A stretch of DNA of 64,000 nucleotides from JBBIMP01 sp037444305 (GTDB lineage: Bacteria; Acidobacteriota; UBA6911): NCBI GenBank assembly GCA_037444305.1, contig JBBIMP010000013.1:62001-126000 (forward strand). The letters are read 5' to 3'. Numbering within the stretch: the first letter of the stretch is position 1; each line of letters opens with the position of its first letter. This document shows positions 16,402 through 26,303 of the stretch, piece by piece. Position numbers and translations under genes: made by a program. Below the pieces are notes generated by a model. It searched no databases. It worked only from the letters and a program-made list of their open reading frames with translations, and was not told the DNA's origin.

Positions 16402-17166
16402 CTACAATTCCACTTTTCCTTCGAAGACCATCCGGCGCACGTCGAACTGCATCCAGATCCGGTCGCTGCGCGTGCTCTCGTCGGCTGTCGGGTTGGCGCT
16501 GAGAGTGCCGGTTTCCACCAGGGTGATGCTTGTTTCGAAGCGAACCTCGCCGTCTTCGGGCGCGACCAGGGGCGTGCCGTCCTCGAGCTTTCGCGGGAAG
16601 TAGTACTTGGCGCCGAGACCATCCTGCCCGGGCGGCTCGTACAGTGCCAGATATACCCTCTTCCCCGTTTTGGTAGTCAGCGACGTGTTGGCGGCCAGGT
16701 CCGGGGTGGACAGCCTGTAAAGCGCGGACCAGTAGCCCCGCAGTGAGCTGGTCCCCTCACGGTTTGCGCTCAGGCTGATCGTCACGATGATGTTTTCATC
16801 GTCCCCCTGGACGACGAATCTATCCAGCCGTGCCTTGTCGGCGGCCTCTTTGCGGCTGAGCAGGATCTGGCGCGCAATTGCCATGCGGATCGGCCTGGCC
16901 GTCAGGAAACGGATGTGGAAGTTGTTCTGCTTTTCCCGCTCGAGGTCCCCGGTGCCGGTGGTCCGGAAATCGCGCGCGCCCGTCTCCGTCGGATTCATGA
17001 TGGTCAGTGTGTGGGTTTTTCCCCAGGGCGAATTGTCGAGCATCCGCTTCACTTCCCGTTCCGACCACGAGGCCCATGCCTTGCTCTCCCAGAATTCTTT
17101 AGCGATGGCCGCGCCTGCGGCCAGGGCGAGAAGCGATCCGATTGCCAAGATGCAGCGCTTAGCCAT
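16402..17166 (-). CDS. Secreted protein of unknown function
   Basis: This 254-residue protein has a clear signal peptide (MAKRCILAIG, a hydrophobic core, then AAIAKEF). The mature N-terminus has a tryptophan-rich segment (EFWESKAWASW, then DNSPWGKTH). This pattern is familiar from acidobacterial proteins of unknown function. No catalytic motif or transmembrane segment follows. The ATG at 17166 is used because the signal peptide begins there; an upstream extension is unsupported. It converges with the yedF gene. Confidence 0.7.
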   Translation of the reverse strand: MAKRCILAIGSLLALAAGAAIAKEFWESKAWASWSEREVKRMLDNSPWGKTHTLTIMNPTETGARDFRTTGTGDLEREKQNNFHIRFLTARPIRMAIARQILLSRKEAADKARLDRFVVQGDDENIIVTISLSANREGTSSLRGYWSALYRLSTPDLAANTSLTTKTGKRVYLALYEPPGQDGLGAKYYFPRKLEDGTPLVAPEDGEVRFETSITLVETGTLSANPTADESTRSDRIWMQFDVRRMVFEGKVEL

Positions 17167-17392
17167 GAGTCCTCCTGATCGTTGAGTCCATGCCGGGCAG
17201 CCCACTCTGGATCAGGAACCGCGGGGAATTGTGGCGGGGTGGTTTCCTCCCGGGCCGGATTCGAACCATGCGTATTGTATCGCTGTTTGGGGCAACAGAC
17301 CATCACCCTTTTGACAACTATGCCGGAGGACGAACGCTGCCACGAAAAATGCCGGATCGCGTCCCCGAGTGGATAGGCATTCCCACGCACGC

Positions 17393-18661
17393 CTATTCCG
17401 CGGTGCCGGCGGAGGCGGGAACCTGGTCGAAGGTCCTCATCTTGTCGTCGTCCAGCACCCCCTCCCAGCGGGCGACGACGGCGGCGGCGACGCAGTTGCC
17501 GGTCACGTTGGTCGCCGTGCGTCCCATGTCCAGGATCTGGTCGATTCCCAGCAGCAGCGCCACCCCCTCCATCGGCAGGTTGAAGGTCGCCACCGTCCCC
17601 GCGAGGACGACCAGCGAGGCGCGGGGCACACCCGCGACACCCTTGGAGGTGAGCATCAGCGTGAGCATCATGGCCAGCTGTGTCTCGGCGTCGAGGGGAA
17701 TCGAATAGACCTGGGCGATGAAGATGGAGGCGAGCGAAAGGTACAACGTGGCTCCGTCCAGGTTGAAGCTGTACCCCGTGGGCAGAACAAAGCCCACGAT
17801 ATCCTTCGGGCAGCCGAACTTCTCCATGGACTCCATGGCCGCCGGGAGTGCTGCTTCACTGGAAGCGGTGGTGAACGCGATGGTGAAGGGCTCGCGGATC
17901 GCCTTGAACAGGCGCAGGAAGGGCACACGGATGATCAGGCAGATGAGGAACAGCACAATGCCGACGAAGAAGACCAGGGCTCCGTAAAAAACGACCACGA
18001 GGTTGGCGTAGCCGACGAGGACCTGAAGGCCCTGCTTGCCGATGGTTGCCGCGATAGCCCCCATGACCCCCAGCGGGGCAAACTTCATGACGAAATCGGT
18101 GAAGCGGAACATCGTCTCCGCCAGCGTGTGCATGACCGAATAGAGGGGTTTGCCCTTTTCACCCAATGCGGCCAGGGCAAGGCCGAAGAAAATTGAAAAG
18201 ATGACCACCTGGAGGATGTCCCCGCGCGCCATGGCGTCGACCACGCTGGTGGGGAAGACCTCGATGACGAAGTCCTTGCCGGACTTCTGCGCTTTCGCCA
18301 GCGTGCCGGTGGCGCCCTCCTGGGCGATTGCCGGGACGATCGCGGCGATGGTCTCGCCGGGCTTGAACACGTTCGCCGCGAAGAGGCCTATCAGCAGGGC
18401 GATCGTGGTGGCCGTGGTGAAGTAGATCATCGACTTCAGCCCGATGCGCCCCACTTTCTTGAAATCGCCCGTGCCCGCGATGCCGATCACGAGCGTGGAG
18501 AAGATCAAAGGGGCGATGATCATCTTGATCATGCGCAGGAAGATGTCCGCAACCGGTTTCATGGCGACCCCCCAGGAGGGAGACAGCCATCCGACGAGGA
18601 TGCCCAGGAGCAGGCCGATCATGATCTGGACGGTCAGCGAGGGGAAACGGAGCTTTTTCAT
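17393..18661 (-). CDS. Dicarboxylate/amino acid:cation symporter (DAACS family, GltP/DctA-like)
   Basis: This 422-residue inner-membrane transporter has about eight hydrophobic segments plus re-entrant hairpin regions. Family marks are the serine-rich hairpin TTASSEAALPAA, the transport motif GYSFNLDGATLY, and MGRTATNVTGN, where the aspartate or asparagine ligands for substrate and Na+ reside. Glutamate, aspartate or C4-dicarboxylate uptake with Na+ or H+ is the likely function. The ATG at 18661 (MKKLRF) is favoured because it gives the usual short N-terminus; a frame extending to 18754 adds 31 charged residues and cannot be excluded. Confidence 0.9.
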   Translation of the reverse strand: MKKLRFPSLTVQIMIGLLLGILVGWLSPSWGVAMKPVADIFLRMIKMIIAPLIFSTLVIGIAGTGDFKKVGRIGLKSMIYFTTATTIALLIGLFAANVFKPGETIAAIVPAIAQEGATGTLAKAQKSGKDFVIEVFPTSVVDAMARGDILQVVIFSIFFGLALAALGEKGKPLYSVMHTLAETMFRFTDFVMKFAPLGVMGAIAATIGKQGLQVLVGYANLVVVFYGALVFFVGIVLFLICLIIRVPFLRLFKAIREPFTIAFTTASSEAALPAAMESMEKFGCPKDIVGFVLPTGYSFNLDGATLYLSLASIFIAQVYSIPLDAETQLAMMLTLMLTSKGVAGVPRASLVVLAGTVATFNLPMEGVALLLGIDQILDMGRTATNVTGNCVAAAVVARWEGVLDDDKMRTFDQVPASAGTAE

Positions 18662-18959
18662 TGGCGAAGACTTCCTTCCGGCGGTGAAACCTCGCGAGGC
18701 TGCCGTCTTCTCGCGGGCGGCCAAAACCTGTTCTTTCCGGGCATTTTTCAGCATGCGTGTCTGCCGGTCCCTGCGGGCGCGGCGGACGCAAGGCAGCCAA
18801 CTTATTCTTTTTTTAGGGAGGTTTCAATCCTTTTCCTTACCGCGGCAGGGTTTCGGCGGAGCTGGCGTTCACCCGTTTTCCCATCGCCGTACCCCTTTTT
18901 CCAAAGAAGACAGATCACCTGTAGCCGCGGCGCCGGATGCGACGGTTCCTTCCGGTCGC

Positions 18960-20466
18960 TCAAGGCTTCGGTGCGACGATGTTTGGAATATTCTGCCGGC
19001 GCAGCATGTCGTTGAATTCGGCCAACCCCTTCCCAAGCAGGTCCTCCAGTTTGCCGGCGGCTTCGTTCAGCCTCTCATCGAGCACTTTCTGCACTTCCAC
19101 TTGCTGGCTGGTCGGCTTGAAATCACCGCTCGCGAGGCCGTTCGCCAGGTAGTTGAACTTGGAAATCAGCTTGGAGCCGAAACGGATGCCGTCCTGGCCC
19201 GCGCCCGTCAGCCGCAGGTCCACCAGGTTCATTTCCACTTCGATGAGCTTCCGGTTCAGCTTCTCGCCCGCCTTCCTGATGGCCGCATTGTCCAGCACGC
19301 GGGCGAGCGCCTCGATCTGGCTCCGCACCACCTCGGTGCGGTTTACGAGGCCGGCGGCCTGGTTGAGGCTTCGCCGCAATTCGAAAAGCATGAGTGTCTG
19401 CGCGGCGATTTCGGCGTCGGTGCCGCCGGAATTGGGATCCTTCCGCACGGTCAGAGCCTGGGTGAGCTCCCTGCCGCCCCCCGCGAGCTTCTCCGTGTAG
19501 GTGCCGGGAGGCGCGAGGATGCTGAGCGTGCCGGCGCCCGGCGCCGGCCGCCAGCCTTCCGTGCCCGGGCGCACATGCGGCGCATACATGGCGCGGGTCC
19601 GCAGCCGCACCTGGGTGGTGGGCTCATAGCGCAGGTCCCAGTAGACCCGGTTGATCCCGGCCTCGTTCGTGCCCCTCAGCGTCCGCACCACTTCGCCCTT
19701 GGCATCCAGGATCGTGATGGTGACTTCTCCCGGGAGCGGCGCCCTCAGGTAGTAGTTGATCGAGGCCCCGTATTGGGGATCCTCGCCGACGGTGGGATCG
19801 TCGTAGGTGGTGGAGGGCGGCGTAATGGGTCGGAAGCGGTAGGCGGGCCGTGGCGGAAAGAGGTGGGCGGCGGAGGCCAGCACCTGATCGGTCAACTGCT
19901 GCAGGGGCGTGATGTCGTCCATGATCCAGAAGCCACGCCCGTAGGTCGCGATCACCAGGTCGTTGAAGCGCTCCTGCACGGTGATGCCGTAGACCGGAGC
20001 ATGCGGCAGGTTGTTCTGCAGCGGCTGCCAGTGCGCGCCATCATCGAACGAAATGTAGATGGCGTTCTCGGCGCCCAGATAAAGCAGCCCGCGCCGCACG
20101 GGATCCTCATGAAGCCGGCGCACATAGCTGAGCATGCTCTTTGGAATGCCGTTGACTATCGGCTTGAAAGTCCGGCCGTAGTCGGTCGTCTTGTAGACGA
20201 ATGGATCGCGGTTGTTCATCTGTCGTGGTGGTCGCCCCCGGAAGCCTGGCCGCGGGGCACGACGTTGAGCGTCTGGCCTCCGTCGATGGACCTGGAGAAG
20301 GAGGCCGTCAGGAAGTAGCATTCGTCCTCGTCGTCGGGCGCCACGGCCATGCGCGAGTAATAATGCGCGCGCCCCATGGCGTTGCGGTCGTGGCTCACGA
20401 CCCTCCAGCTCTCCCCGCCGTCCTCGCTGCGGAACACCTGCCCGCGCCCGGCGATCCAGAGGGCAC
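18960..20466 (-). pseudogene. Degraded BNR/sortilin-like (VPS10-type) glycosyl-hydrolase-like repeat protein
   Basis: From about 20216 down to 18960 the frame encodes BNR/Asp-box style repeats (KTTDYGRTFKP, ISFDDGAHWQP) and a C-terminal region typical of large secreted BNR-repeat proteins of about 1000 residues. The upstream part at 20216-20466 continues the same family in another frame (FRSEDGGESW, FSRSIDGGQTL, GGDHHD) and begins directly after a stop, without a start codon or signal peptide. The usual sequence between GGDHHD and NRDPFVY is missing. The gene has therefore lost its 5' half, suffered an internal deletion and shifted frame. A sequencing error could explain only the frameshift, not the missing parts. 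Confidence 0.7.
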
Positions 20467-20583
20467 TTTAGCAGTGTAGCCGGTGGCAGGGAAGCGGAGT
20501 GCTGTCTGAGAAGGCAATGGATAATACGCTTACGCTCTTGCGACACGGTGTACTAAGCTCAGGAGATCCTGGAGGATGGGCAA

Positions 20584-21327
20584 ATGCCGGTGCGTGCCGT
20601 CACCTTCGATTTCTGGATGACCCTGTACAGGGATTCCCCTGCCGCGCTGCGTGTCCGGGCACGCGCCCGGCGGAAGCTCTTGGGCGACTTCCTGCGCCGG
20701 CACGCGCACGAGCCATCCGACGCGGAGCTGGCCGAGGCCTGGCAGCAGGCGGAGAAGGTATTTCACGACCGCTGGCAGAACAGGCAACTCGCATTTCCCG
20801 TGGAGGAGCGGATCGCAGTCGTGCTTGATCACCTCGGTGTGCGTTCCACTGGAGGAGAGCGGGCGGCGCTGGCAGCGGCATACGAGGACTGCTCCCTGGT
20901 TGCGCCTCCGAGGTTGATCGCGGGCGTGCGCGGCACCATACCGCGGCTGGCCGGGAAATACACTCTCGGCATCATCTGCGACACCGGCATCACCCCGGGA
21001 CGGGTGCTGCGCCGGTTTCTCGAAAGCGACGGGCTGCTGCGCCATTTCCGCCATTGCGTCTTCTCGGATGAAACCGGCCGGACCAAGCCCCACGTCGGCA
21101 ACTTCCAGAGGGCGCTCACAGAACTGGGAGCGGAGGCAGGTGAAGCGGTCCATGTCGGCGACCTGATCCGCACCGATATCCGGGGAGCCCAGGCAGCCGG
21201 CATGCGGGCGCTGCTTTTCACCGGAATAACGAAGTACACCCTGGCCCAACTTGCGGCCGAGGCCGATGGCGTGCCGGCGGTGGAATCCTTCCACAGGCTC
21301 CCGGCCGCCCTCCGTGCGATGAAGTAA
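20584..21327 (+). CDS. HAD-superfamily hydrolase
   Basis: This 247-residue protein has the HAD fold. Motif I is FDFWMTLY, with the nucleophilic aspartate but tryptophan where phosphatases have the second aspartate, like dehalogenase-type members. Motif II is a threonine in ICDTGIT, motif III is the lysine in RTKPHVGNF, and motif IV is VGDLIRTDIRGA. The cap domain is helical (about residues 20-110). The substrate, probably a phosphate ester or haloacid, cannot be told. Divergent from the decayed BNR gene. No strong ribosome site beyond GGAGG at about 20570. Confidence 0.82.
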   Translation: MPVRAVTFDFWMTLYRDSPAALRVRARARRKLLGDFLRRHAHEPSDAELAEAWQQAEKVFHDRWQNRQLAFPVEERIAVVLDHLGVRSTGGERAALAAAYEDCSLVAPPRLIAGVRGTIPRLAGKYTLGIICDTGITPGRVLRRFLESDGLLRHFRHCVFSDETGRTKPHVGNFQRALTELGAEAGEAVHVGDLIRTDIRGAQAAGMRALLFTGITKYTLAQLAAEADGVPAVESFHRLPAALRAMK

Positions 21328-21342
21328 TGCAGACCGCAGGAG

Positions 21343-21966
21343 CTACTTTTTGTCGGGTTTGGCAACCCTCTCGATCGTGAGCTTCCGGATGGTCACCGGC
21401 TGCTGGGGCTTGCTGCCCAGCCCGACCGGCACCTGCGAAATCTTTTCCGCCACATTGTAGCCTTCGATCACCCGGCCGAAAATCGTGTGCTTGCCGTCGA
21501 GGTGCGGGGTCGCGGCCACGGTGATGAAGAACTGGGATCCGTTGGTGTTGGGGCCCGCGTTGGCCATCGCGAGCATCCCGGACCGGTTGAACGTCAGCGT
21601 GGGGATGATCTCGTCTTCGAAGGGAATGACGGGGCGGAAGGAACCGCTGCCGGTGATGTCGCCGGTCTGGATCATGAAGCCCTTGATCACGCGGTGGAAC
21701 GTCACGCCGTCGTAGTACCGCGTGTTTTTCATCATGTCTCCCTTGGGGCTCAACCACTCCTTCGTGCCCTCGGCCAGCCCGATGAAGTTGGCCACTGTGA
21801 CCGGGGTGATCTTTTCGTACAGTTCGCAGACGAACGTCCCCATGGAGGTGTCGAAAATGGCGTAGGTGCCCGGCTTGCGGGCCTTTGCCTGGCCCTGGAC
21901 CGGAGGAACCGCGACGAGCGCGAGCAAAAGAGCGCCTGCGGCGATTGTTGCGAGTGCATGTTTCAT
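21343..21966 (-). CDS. Exported cyclophilin-type peptidyl-prolyl cis-trans isomerase
   Basis: This 207-residue protein has a signal peptide (MKHALATIAAGALLL, then VQGQAKA) and a cyclophilin domain with FHRVIKGFMIQTGD, GMLAMANAGPNTNGSQFFIT and HTIFGRVIEG. The catalytic arginine is in FHRV. It accelerates proline isomerisation of proteins in the periplasm. The ATG at 21966 is preceded by GGAGCC and gives a normal signal peptide. The preceding gene on the same strand is a decayed TPR gene, so it is probably transcribed alone. Confidence 0.92.
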   Translation of the reverse strand: MKHALATIAAGALLLALVAVPPVQGQAKARKPGTYAIFDTSMGTFVCELYEKITPVTVANFIGLAEGTKEWLSPKGDMMKNTRYYDGVTFHRVIKGFMIQTGDITGSGSFRPVIPFEDEIIPTLTFNRSGMLAMANAGPNTNGSQFFITVAATPHLDGKHTIFGRVIEGYNVAEKISQVPVGLGSKPQQPVTIRKLTIERVAKPDKK

Positions 21967-22068
21967 GATGGCTCCTTTTTGAATGATCGCTTGTGAACAC
22001 CTCCGGCGGCGAATGCCGTTCCTGGAAACCGCCGGGAGTCGTTGGCCGCCGCCCATGCAAAGCCGCGT

Positions 22069-22499
22069 CTATTTTGCCCTTGCCAGCTCAGCCTCGGCCG
22101 CGATGAAGCCGAAGGCGGGCCAGCCTTCGCCGCCGGTGATGCGGCGGAACACTTCGTGCGCTTTCGCGGTATTGCCGTTGTACAAGTACCAGTTTCCGAT
22201 CCCATAGCCGTACGTTGCCGGCCCCGTGCTGTCGCCGCCCCGATCGAGCAGCTGTTCGGGCTCCAGCTCCGCCTTGTACATCAGCAGCCTCTCAAGGTAG
22301 GCGCGGTTGTCCAGGACATCCATTTTGGCGTGGATCGGCGCTAGGATGCGCGCGGCTTCCTTTTCTCCTGCGCTTCGGGGTCGGCCAGTGAAGGGATCGC
22401 GAGAATCGACAGCGCGACGAGCGACGTGAAGAGAAGCGTAGTAAGACCTCCCCCTCTTTGTGCCCCTTTGTGTCCTGGTGTCCTGGTGGTGAAAAACAT
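22069..22499 (-). pseudogene. Frameshifted secreted tetratricopeptide-like protein remnant
   Basis: One frame starting at the ATG at 22499 reads through a repeat-derived leader into a good signal peptide (LLFTSLVALSILAIPSLA) and stops soon after. Shifting frame by one base at AGGAGAAAAGG (about 22358-22368) continues into KEAARILAPIHAKMD and a C-terminal TPR-like domain (YGYGIGNWYLYNG, AKAHEVFRRI) ending at 22069. Relatives usually carry about 150 more residues of TPRs between signal and C-terminus, so both an internal deletion and a frameshift are inferred. A repeat of the CACAAAGG type covers the start codon region. Confidence 0.6.
22440..22492. repeat. CACAAAGG-type short intergenic repeat
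   Basis: On the minus strand this reads TTCACCACCAGGACACCAGG followed by ACACAAAGGGGCACAAAGAGG, an iterated ACCAGGACA / CACAAAGG pattern like short repeats scattered between genes in many environmental bacteria. It forms the 5' end of the decayed TPR gene. Confidence 0.45.
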
Positions 22500-22528
22500 G
22501 GAATCCCCTTCCACTCACAGCGCCGTTT

Positions 22529-23782
22529 TCACTCGGCCGCCTCCGTTTTTCTCTGCCGGATCTTGGCGATGAGCAGCCCTATCATGACGACAAGGATGCC
22601 CGAGGAGATCGCCAGCCCCTTTCGCCGGAAGGCAAGTTCGTCCATCGCCTTTTGGCCGTCCTGGTCCGCCTGGGCGGCAATCGCGTGTCCCTCTTCCAGG
22701 AGTTTCGCCAGCACGGCCTCGTCAAGCCGGTGGATTTCCACCCTCGCCCGGACGAGGCGGTCCCTTCCTTCCGACAGGCTGTAGATCGGGCGGCTGACCT
22801 CCATCCCGGCGCGCTCCGCGCGAACCAGGAGATCGTGAGCAGCGTCCAGGTGGGTTTTGAGGCGCACGATCCCGTCCTTCATGCCCTTGGCCGCGACATA
22901 CCCGGCATCGCCTTCCGCATGACAAGTGATGCAGACCGCGGGATCCTCCACCCCGATCATGTCGTCCGAAGTGGGTGCGATTTCATGGTGCTCGTGGCAG
23001 GTGGCGCAGGCCGGAAAGCCGTTGGCGGCGAAGGCTTCCCTGTGGGGGCTGAGATTGAACTGGTCCCACTGGCTCACATGACATTGGGAGCATACATTCG
23101 CGACCGAGTCCACGCCGGGCGGCACCGCGCCGTGGTTGCCGTGGCAGTCGTTGCAGGTGGGCGCCGAAATGTCCCGCTTCTCGATCAGCGCGATTCCGTG
23201 GACGCTCTTTTTGTAGAGTTCCAGCTGGTTGGTCGGTATGCCGTAGGGCTTCATCCGTTCCGGGTCTGCGTGGCAGGCCGCACAGGTCTGCGCCACGTTG
23301 GTGGCATAGACGGGGCTGGTCGGGTTTTTGGAGCTGAGCACGCCGTGAGCGCCGTGACAGCTGGTGCAGGTGGCCGCCTGCGTGTCGCCTGCCTGGTTCT
23401 TCTTCCCGTGGACGCTGGTGAGGTATTCGCTGTGCTGGTCGACCCGGGCCTGCGGATTGTAGGTGCGCATGTACTCGGGCTTGCTGTGGCAGGAGGCGCA
23501 GAGAGCGGCGATGCTTCTGTTCGCCGGGCGGCCGATGAATCCCCTGGCACGGCTCTTGGCGTCGGCCATGGAGCCGGTTTCGATGCCGAGCGTGGGATCC
23601 CCGCCGTGGCAGTGGTGGCAGGAAAGGCCCTTGGCGGCGTGGATGTCCTGGGCCATGCGCTGCACCGGCTCGCCCAGGTTGCCGTCGAACTCCTGGTGGC
23701 AGCGGACACAGGTGCTGCGGGAGCCCACGGGTCCCGGCTGAAGCGCGGACAGAAGAAACAGAGAAAGGATCAGGTGCCACAT
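22529..23782 (-). CDS. Nine-heme c-type cytochrome with C-terminal membrane anchor, bc-complex partner
   Basis: This 417-residue protein has an N-terminal signal peptide (MWHLILSLFLL), nine CxxCH heme-binding motifs (CVRCH, CHHCH, CASCH, CTSCH, CAACH, CNDCH, CSQCH, CATCH, CITCH) and additional histidines for bis-His ligation. A helical region and a C-terminal membrane helix at about residues 385-405 (GILVVMIGLLI) follow. It would sit on the periplasmic face of the inner membrane. It follows the cytochrome b gene by 13 bases and probably replaces cytochrome c1 as electron acceptor, passing electrons to periplasmic or outer-membrane cytochromes such as those at 38789-41778. Confidence 0.88.
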   Translation of the reverse strand: MWHLILSLFLLSALQPGPVGSRSTCVRCHQEFDGNLGEPVQRMAQDIHAAKGLSCHHCHGGDPTLGIETGSMADAKSRARGFIGRPANRSIAALCASCHSKPEYMRTYNPQARVDQHSEYLTSVHGKKNQAGDTQAATCTSCHGAHGVLSSKNPTSPVYATNVAQTCAACHADPERMKPYGIPTNQLELYKKSVHGIALIEKRDISAPTCNDCHGNHGAVPPGVDSVANVCSQCHVSQWDQFNLSPHREAFAANGFPACATCHEHHEIAPTSDDMIGVEDPAVCITCHAEGDAGYVAAKGMKDGIVRLKTHLDAAHDLLVRAERAGMEVSRPIYSLSEGRDRLVRARVEIHRLDEAVLAKLLEEGHAIAAQADQDGQKAMDELAFRRKGLAISSGILVVMIGLLIAKIRQRKTEAAE

Positions 23783-23795
23783 GGGTTGTTCCTCT

Positions 23796-24866
<1,071 letters not shown>

Positions 24867-24868
24867 GC

Positions 24869-25312
24869 CTATCCTCGCGTCACGATGATTTCCTCGCCCC
24901 GCACGTTGACCTCGTACTCCTCCAGCGGGCTCGGCGGCGGGCCTGAGACGTTCTTGCCGGTGAGATCGAACCGGCCGTTGTGACAGGCGCACCAGATCAA
25001 TTTCTCATCCGGCTTGTACTGCACCGTGCAATCCAGATGAGTGCAGATGGCGTTGAAGGCGCGGTACTCGCCGTCGGGGGTCTGAATCAGGATGCCCGGC
25101 CTGCTGCCGAATTTGAAAATCTTCCCTTCGTTCGGCTTGATCTCCTCGACGGTGGCCGCCACGACGCTGGAGGCCGCCGACTCGACAGCCTTGGGCGGCA
25201 CCATGAAACGGACGACGGGATAGAAAACCGACGCCAGGGTGGCAACGGTGCCGGCGCCGAGCAGCTGGTTGAGGAAATTCCTGCGGTGTCCTTTGGCCGG
25301 TTGGTCTTTCAT
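24869..25312 (-). CDS. Rieske 2Fe-2S protein of the bc-type complex
   Basis: This 147-residue protein has a twin-arginine-like N-terminus (HRRNFLNQLLG) and an uncleaved membrane helix (AGTVATLASVFYPVV), then a Rieske fold with cluster ligands in CTHLDC (about residues 90-95) and CACHNGRFD (about 108-116). The CxH...CxxH pattern is complete. It is anchored in the inner membrane with its cluster in the periplasm. The first gene of the Rieske-cytochrome b-cytochrome c transcription unit on the minus strand. Confidence 0.93.
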   Translation of the reverse strand: MKDQPAKGHRRNFLNQLLGAGTVATLASVFYPVVRFMVPPKAVESAASSVVAATVEEIKPNEGKIFKFGSRPGILIQTPDGEYRAFNAICTHLDCTVQYKPDEKLIWCACHNGRFDLTGKNVSGPPPSPLEEYEVNVRGEEIIVTRG

Positions 25313-25420
25313 GGAGTCAGGTCCTTCTGTAGTTGGATTGCATGGAACGCGCTGCGCGGGCGGGTGCCGCGTCGCTCATCCCTGAGCCGGTACGGATTCG
25401 CACCGAAACAACCATGGCTC

Positions 25421-26044
25421 TCATCGCTTCTTCAGAAACCGCTTCAGCTTGGAATAAAACAGCGAAATCCCCAGCGCCATGAGACCGAGAAAAATGAAAG
25501 CCGCCACCCGGAACTCGGGGTCCAGGCGGGGCAGATCAATCAGGAAAAGGTAAATAACAGTAGCCAAAAAAGTGAACAATGCCATCCAACGATATTTGAT
25601 GTTGCGCAGTATAACACTGAAAAGAAAATATGCGGCCGCTGCCACGGTCCAGGAGAGCGCCACGTACTGCGGCGGAAGGGCGGAGTGCAGCGAGTAGAGC
25701 ACCATGACGAAGCCCAGCGCCAGATAGAGGATGCGGAGATTCTCGGTCTGCAGCGTCAGGCGTTCCCTCTGCCAGTTCATGATCCGCGCGCTGCCCAGCG
25801 AGACGAAAGCGAAGGAGAAGTTGACGGGATGCGACAGGGGCGAAAGCACGCCATAGGCGGCGAGAATCAGGATGTAGATCAGGGCGTTGGCCACCACGAG
25901 GATCCGGGAGCGGAACCACAGGGCCATGGAGACCACCAGCAGGCTCTGGAGGGCAAGCCAGAAAAACGCGAGCGGCATTCCTGAGAAGCCGTAAATCGCC
26001 GTGCTGAGGGCCAGGTAGCCGAAGCAGGCGTAAACCGCCGGCAC
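25421..26044 (-). CDS. Multi-pass membrane protein of unknown function
   Basis: This 207-residue protein has about six hydrophobic segments with short loops and a basic C-terminus (KLKRFLKKR). No family was recognised; the layout resembles the C-terminal part of large uncharacterised membrane proteins. The start is uncertain. GTG at 26044 is used, but the frame is open for about 85 further bases upstream without an ATG or ribosome site, so a lost 5' part is possible. It precedes the Rieske gene on the same strand with a 108-base gap; no functional link is evident. Confidence 0.5.
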   Translation of the reverse strand: MPAVYACFGYLALSTAIYGFSGMPLAFFWLALQSLLVVSMALWFRSRILVVANALIYILILAAYGVLSPLSHPVNFSFAFVSLGSARIMNWQRERLTLQTENLRILYLALGFVMVLYSLHSALPPQYVALSWTVAAAAYFLFSVILRNIKYRWMALFTFLATVIYLFLIDLPRLDPEFRVAAFIFLGLMALGISLFYSKLKRFLKKR

Positions 26045-26303
26045 GAACGGATGGTGCGTCCTGCGCCCTCCGTTTTCGAAAAGCGGGCCGTCCCGATGCT
26101 GTTCCGTAATCTCTAACCCGAGCGATGGGCCATTGTTATCACATTACGGAGGGCAATGGTAGTGGCAGGCAATGCGGATGCCTGACTCGGCGCCGCGTCC
26201 CGGGAAGCAGGCCTTGCGCACCGGTCCGGAGCCACCGATCTCCCTCAATTCCCTTTGTCGGGGACGGCCTCCGCGGGCCGGCGGGTTTCACCGGAGTTGC
26301 CCG

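Noticed and set aside
17240..17330. tRNA gene on the minus strand
   Set aside because: The D-arm and anticodon loop do not form and only three T-stem pairs hold; not annotated as a tRNA.
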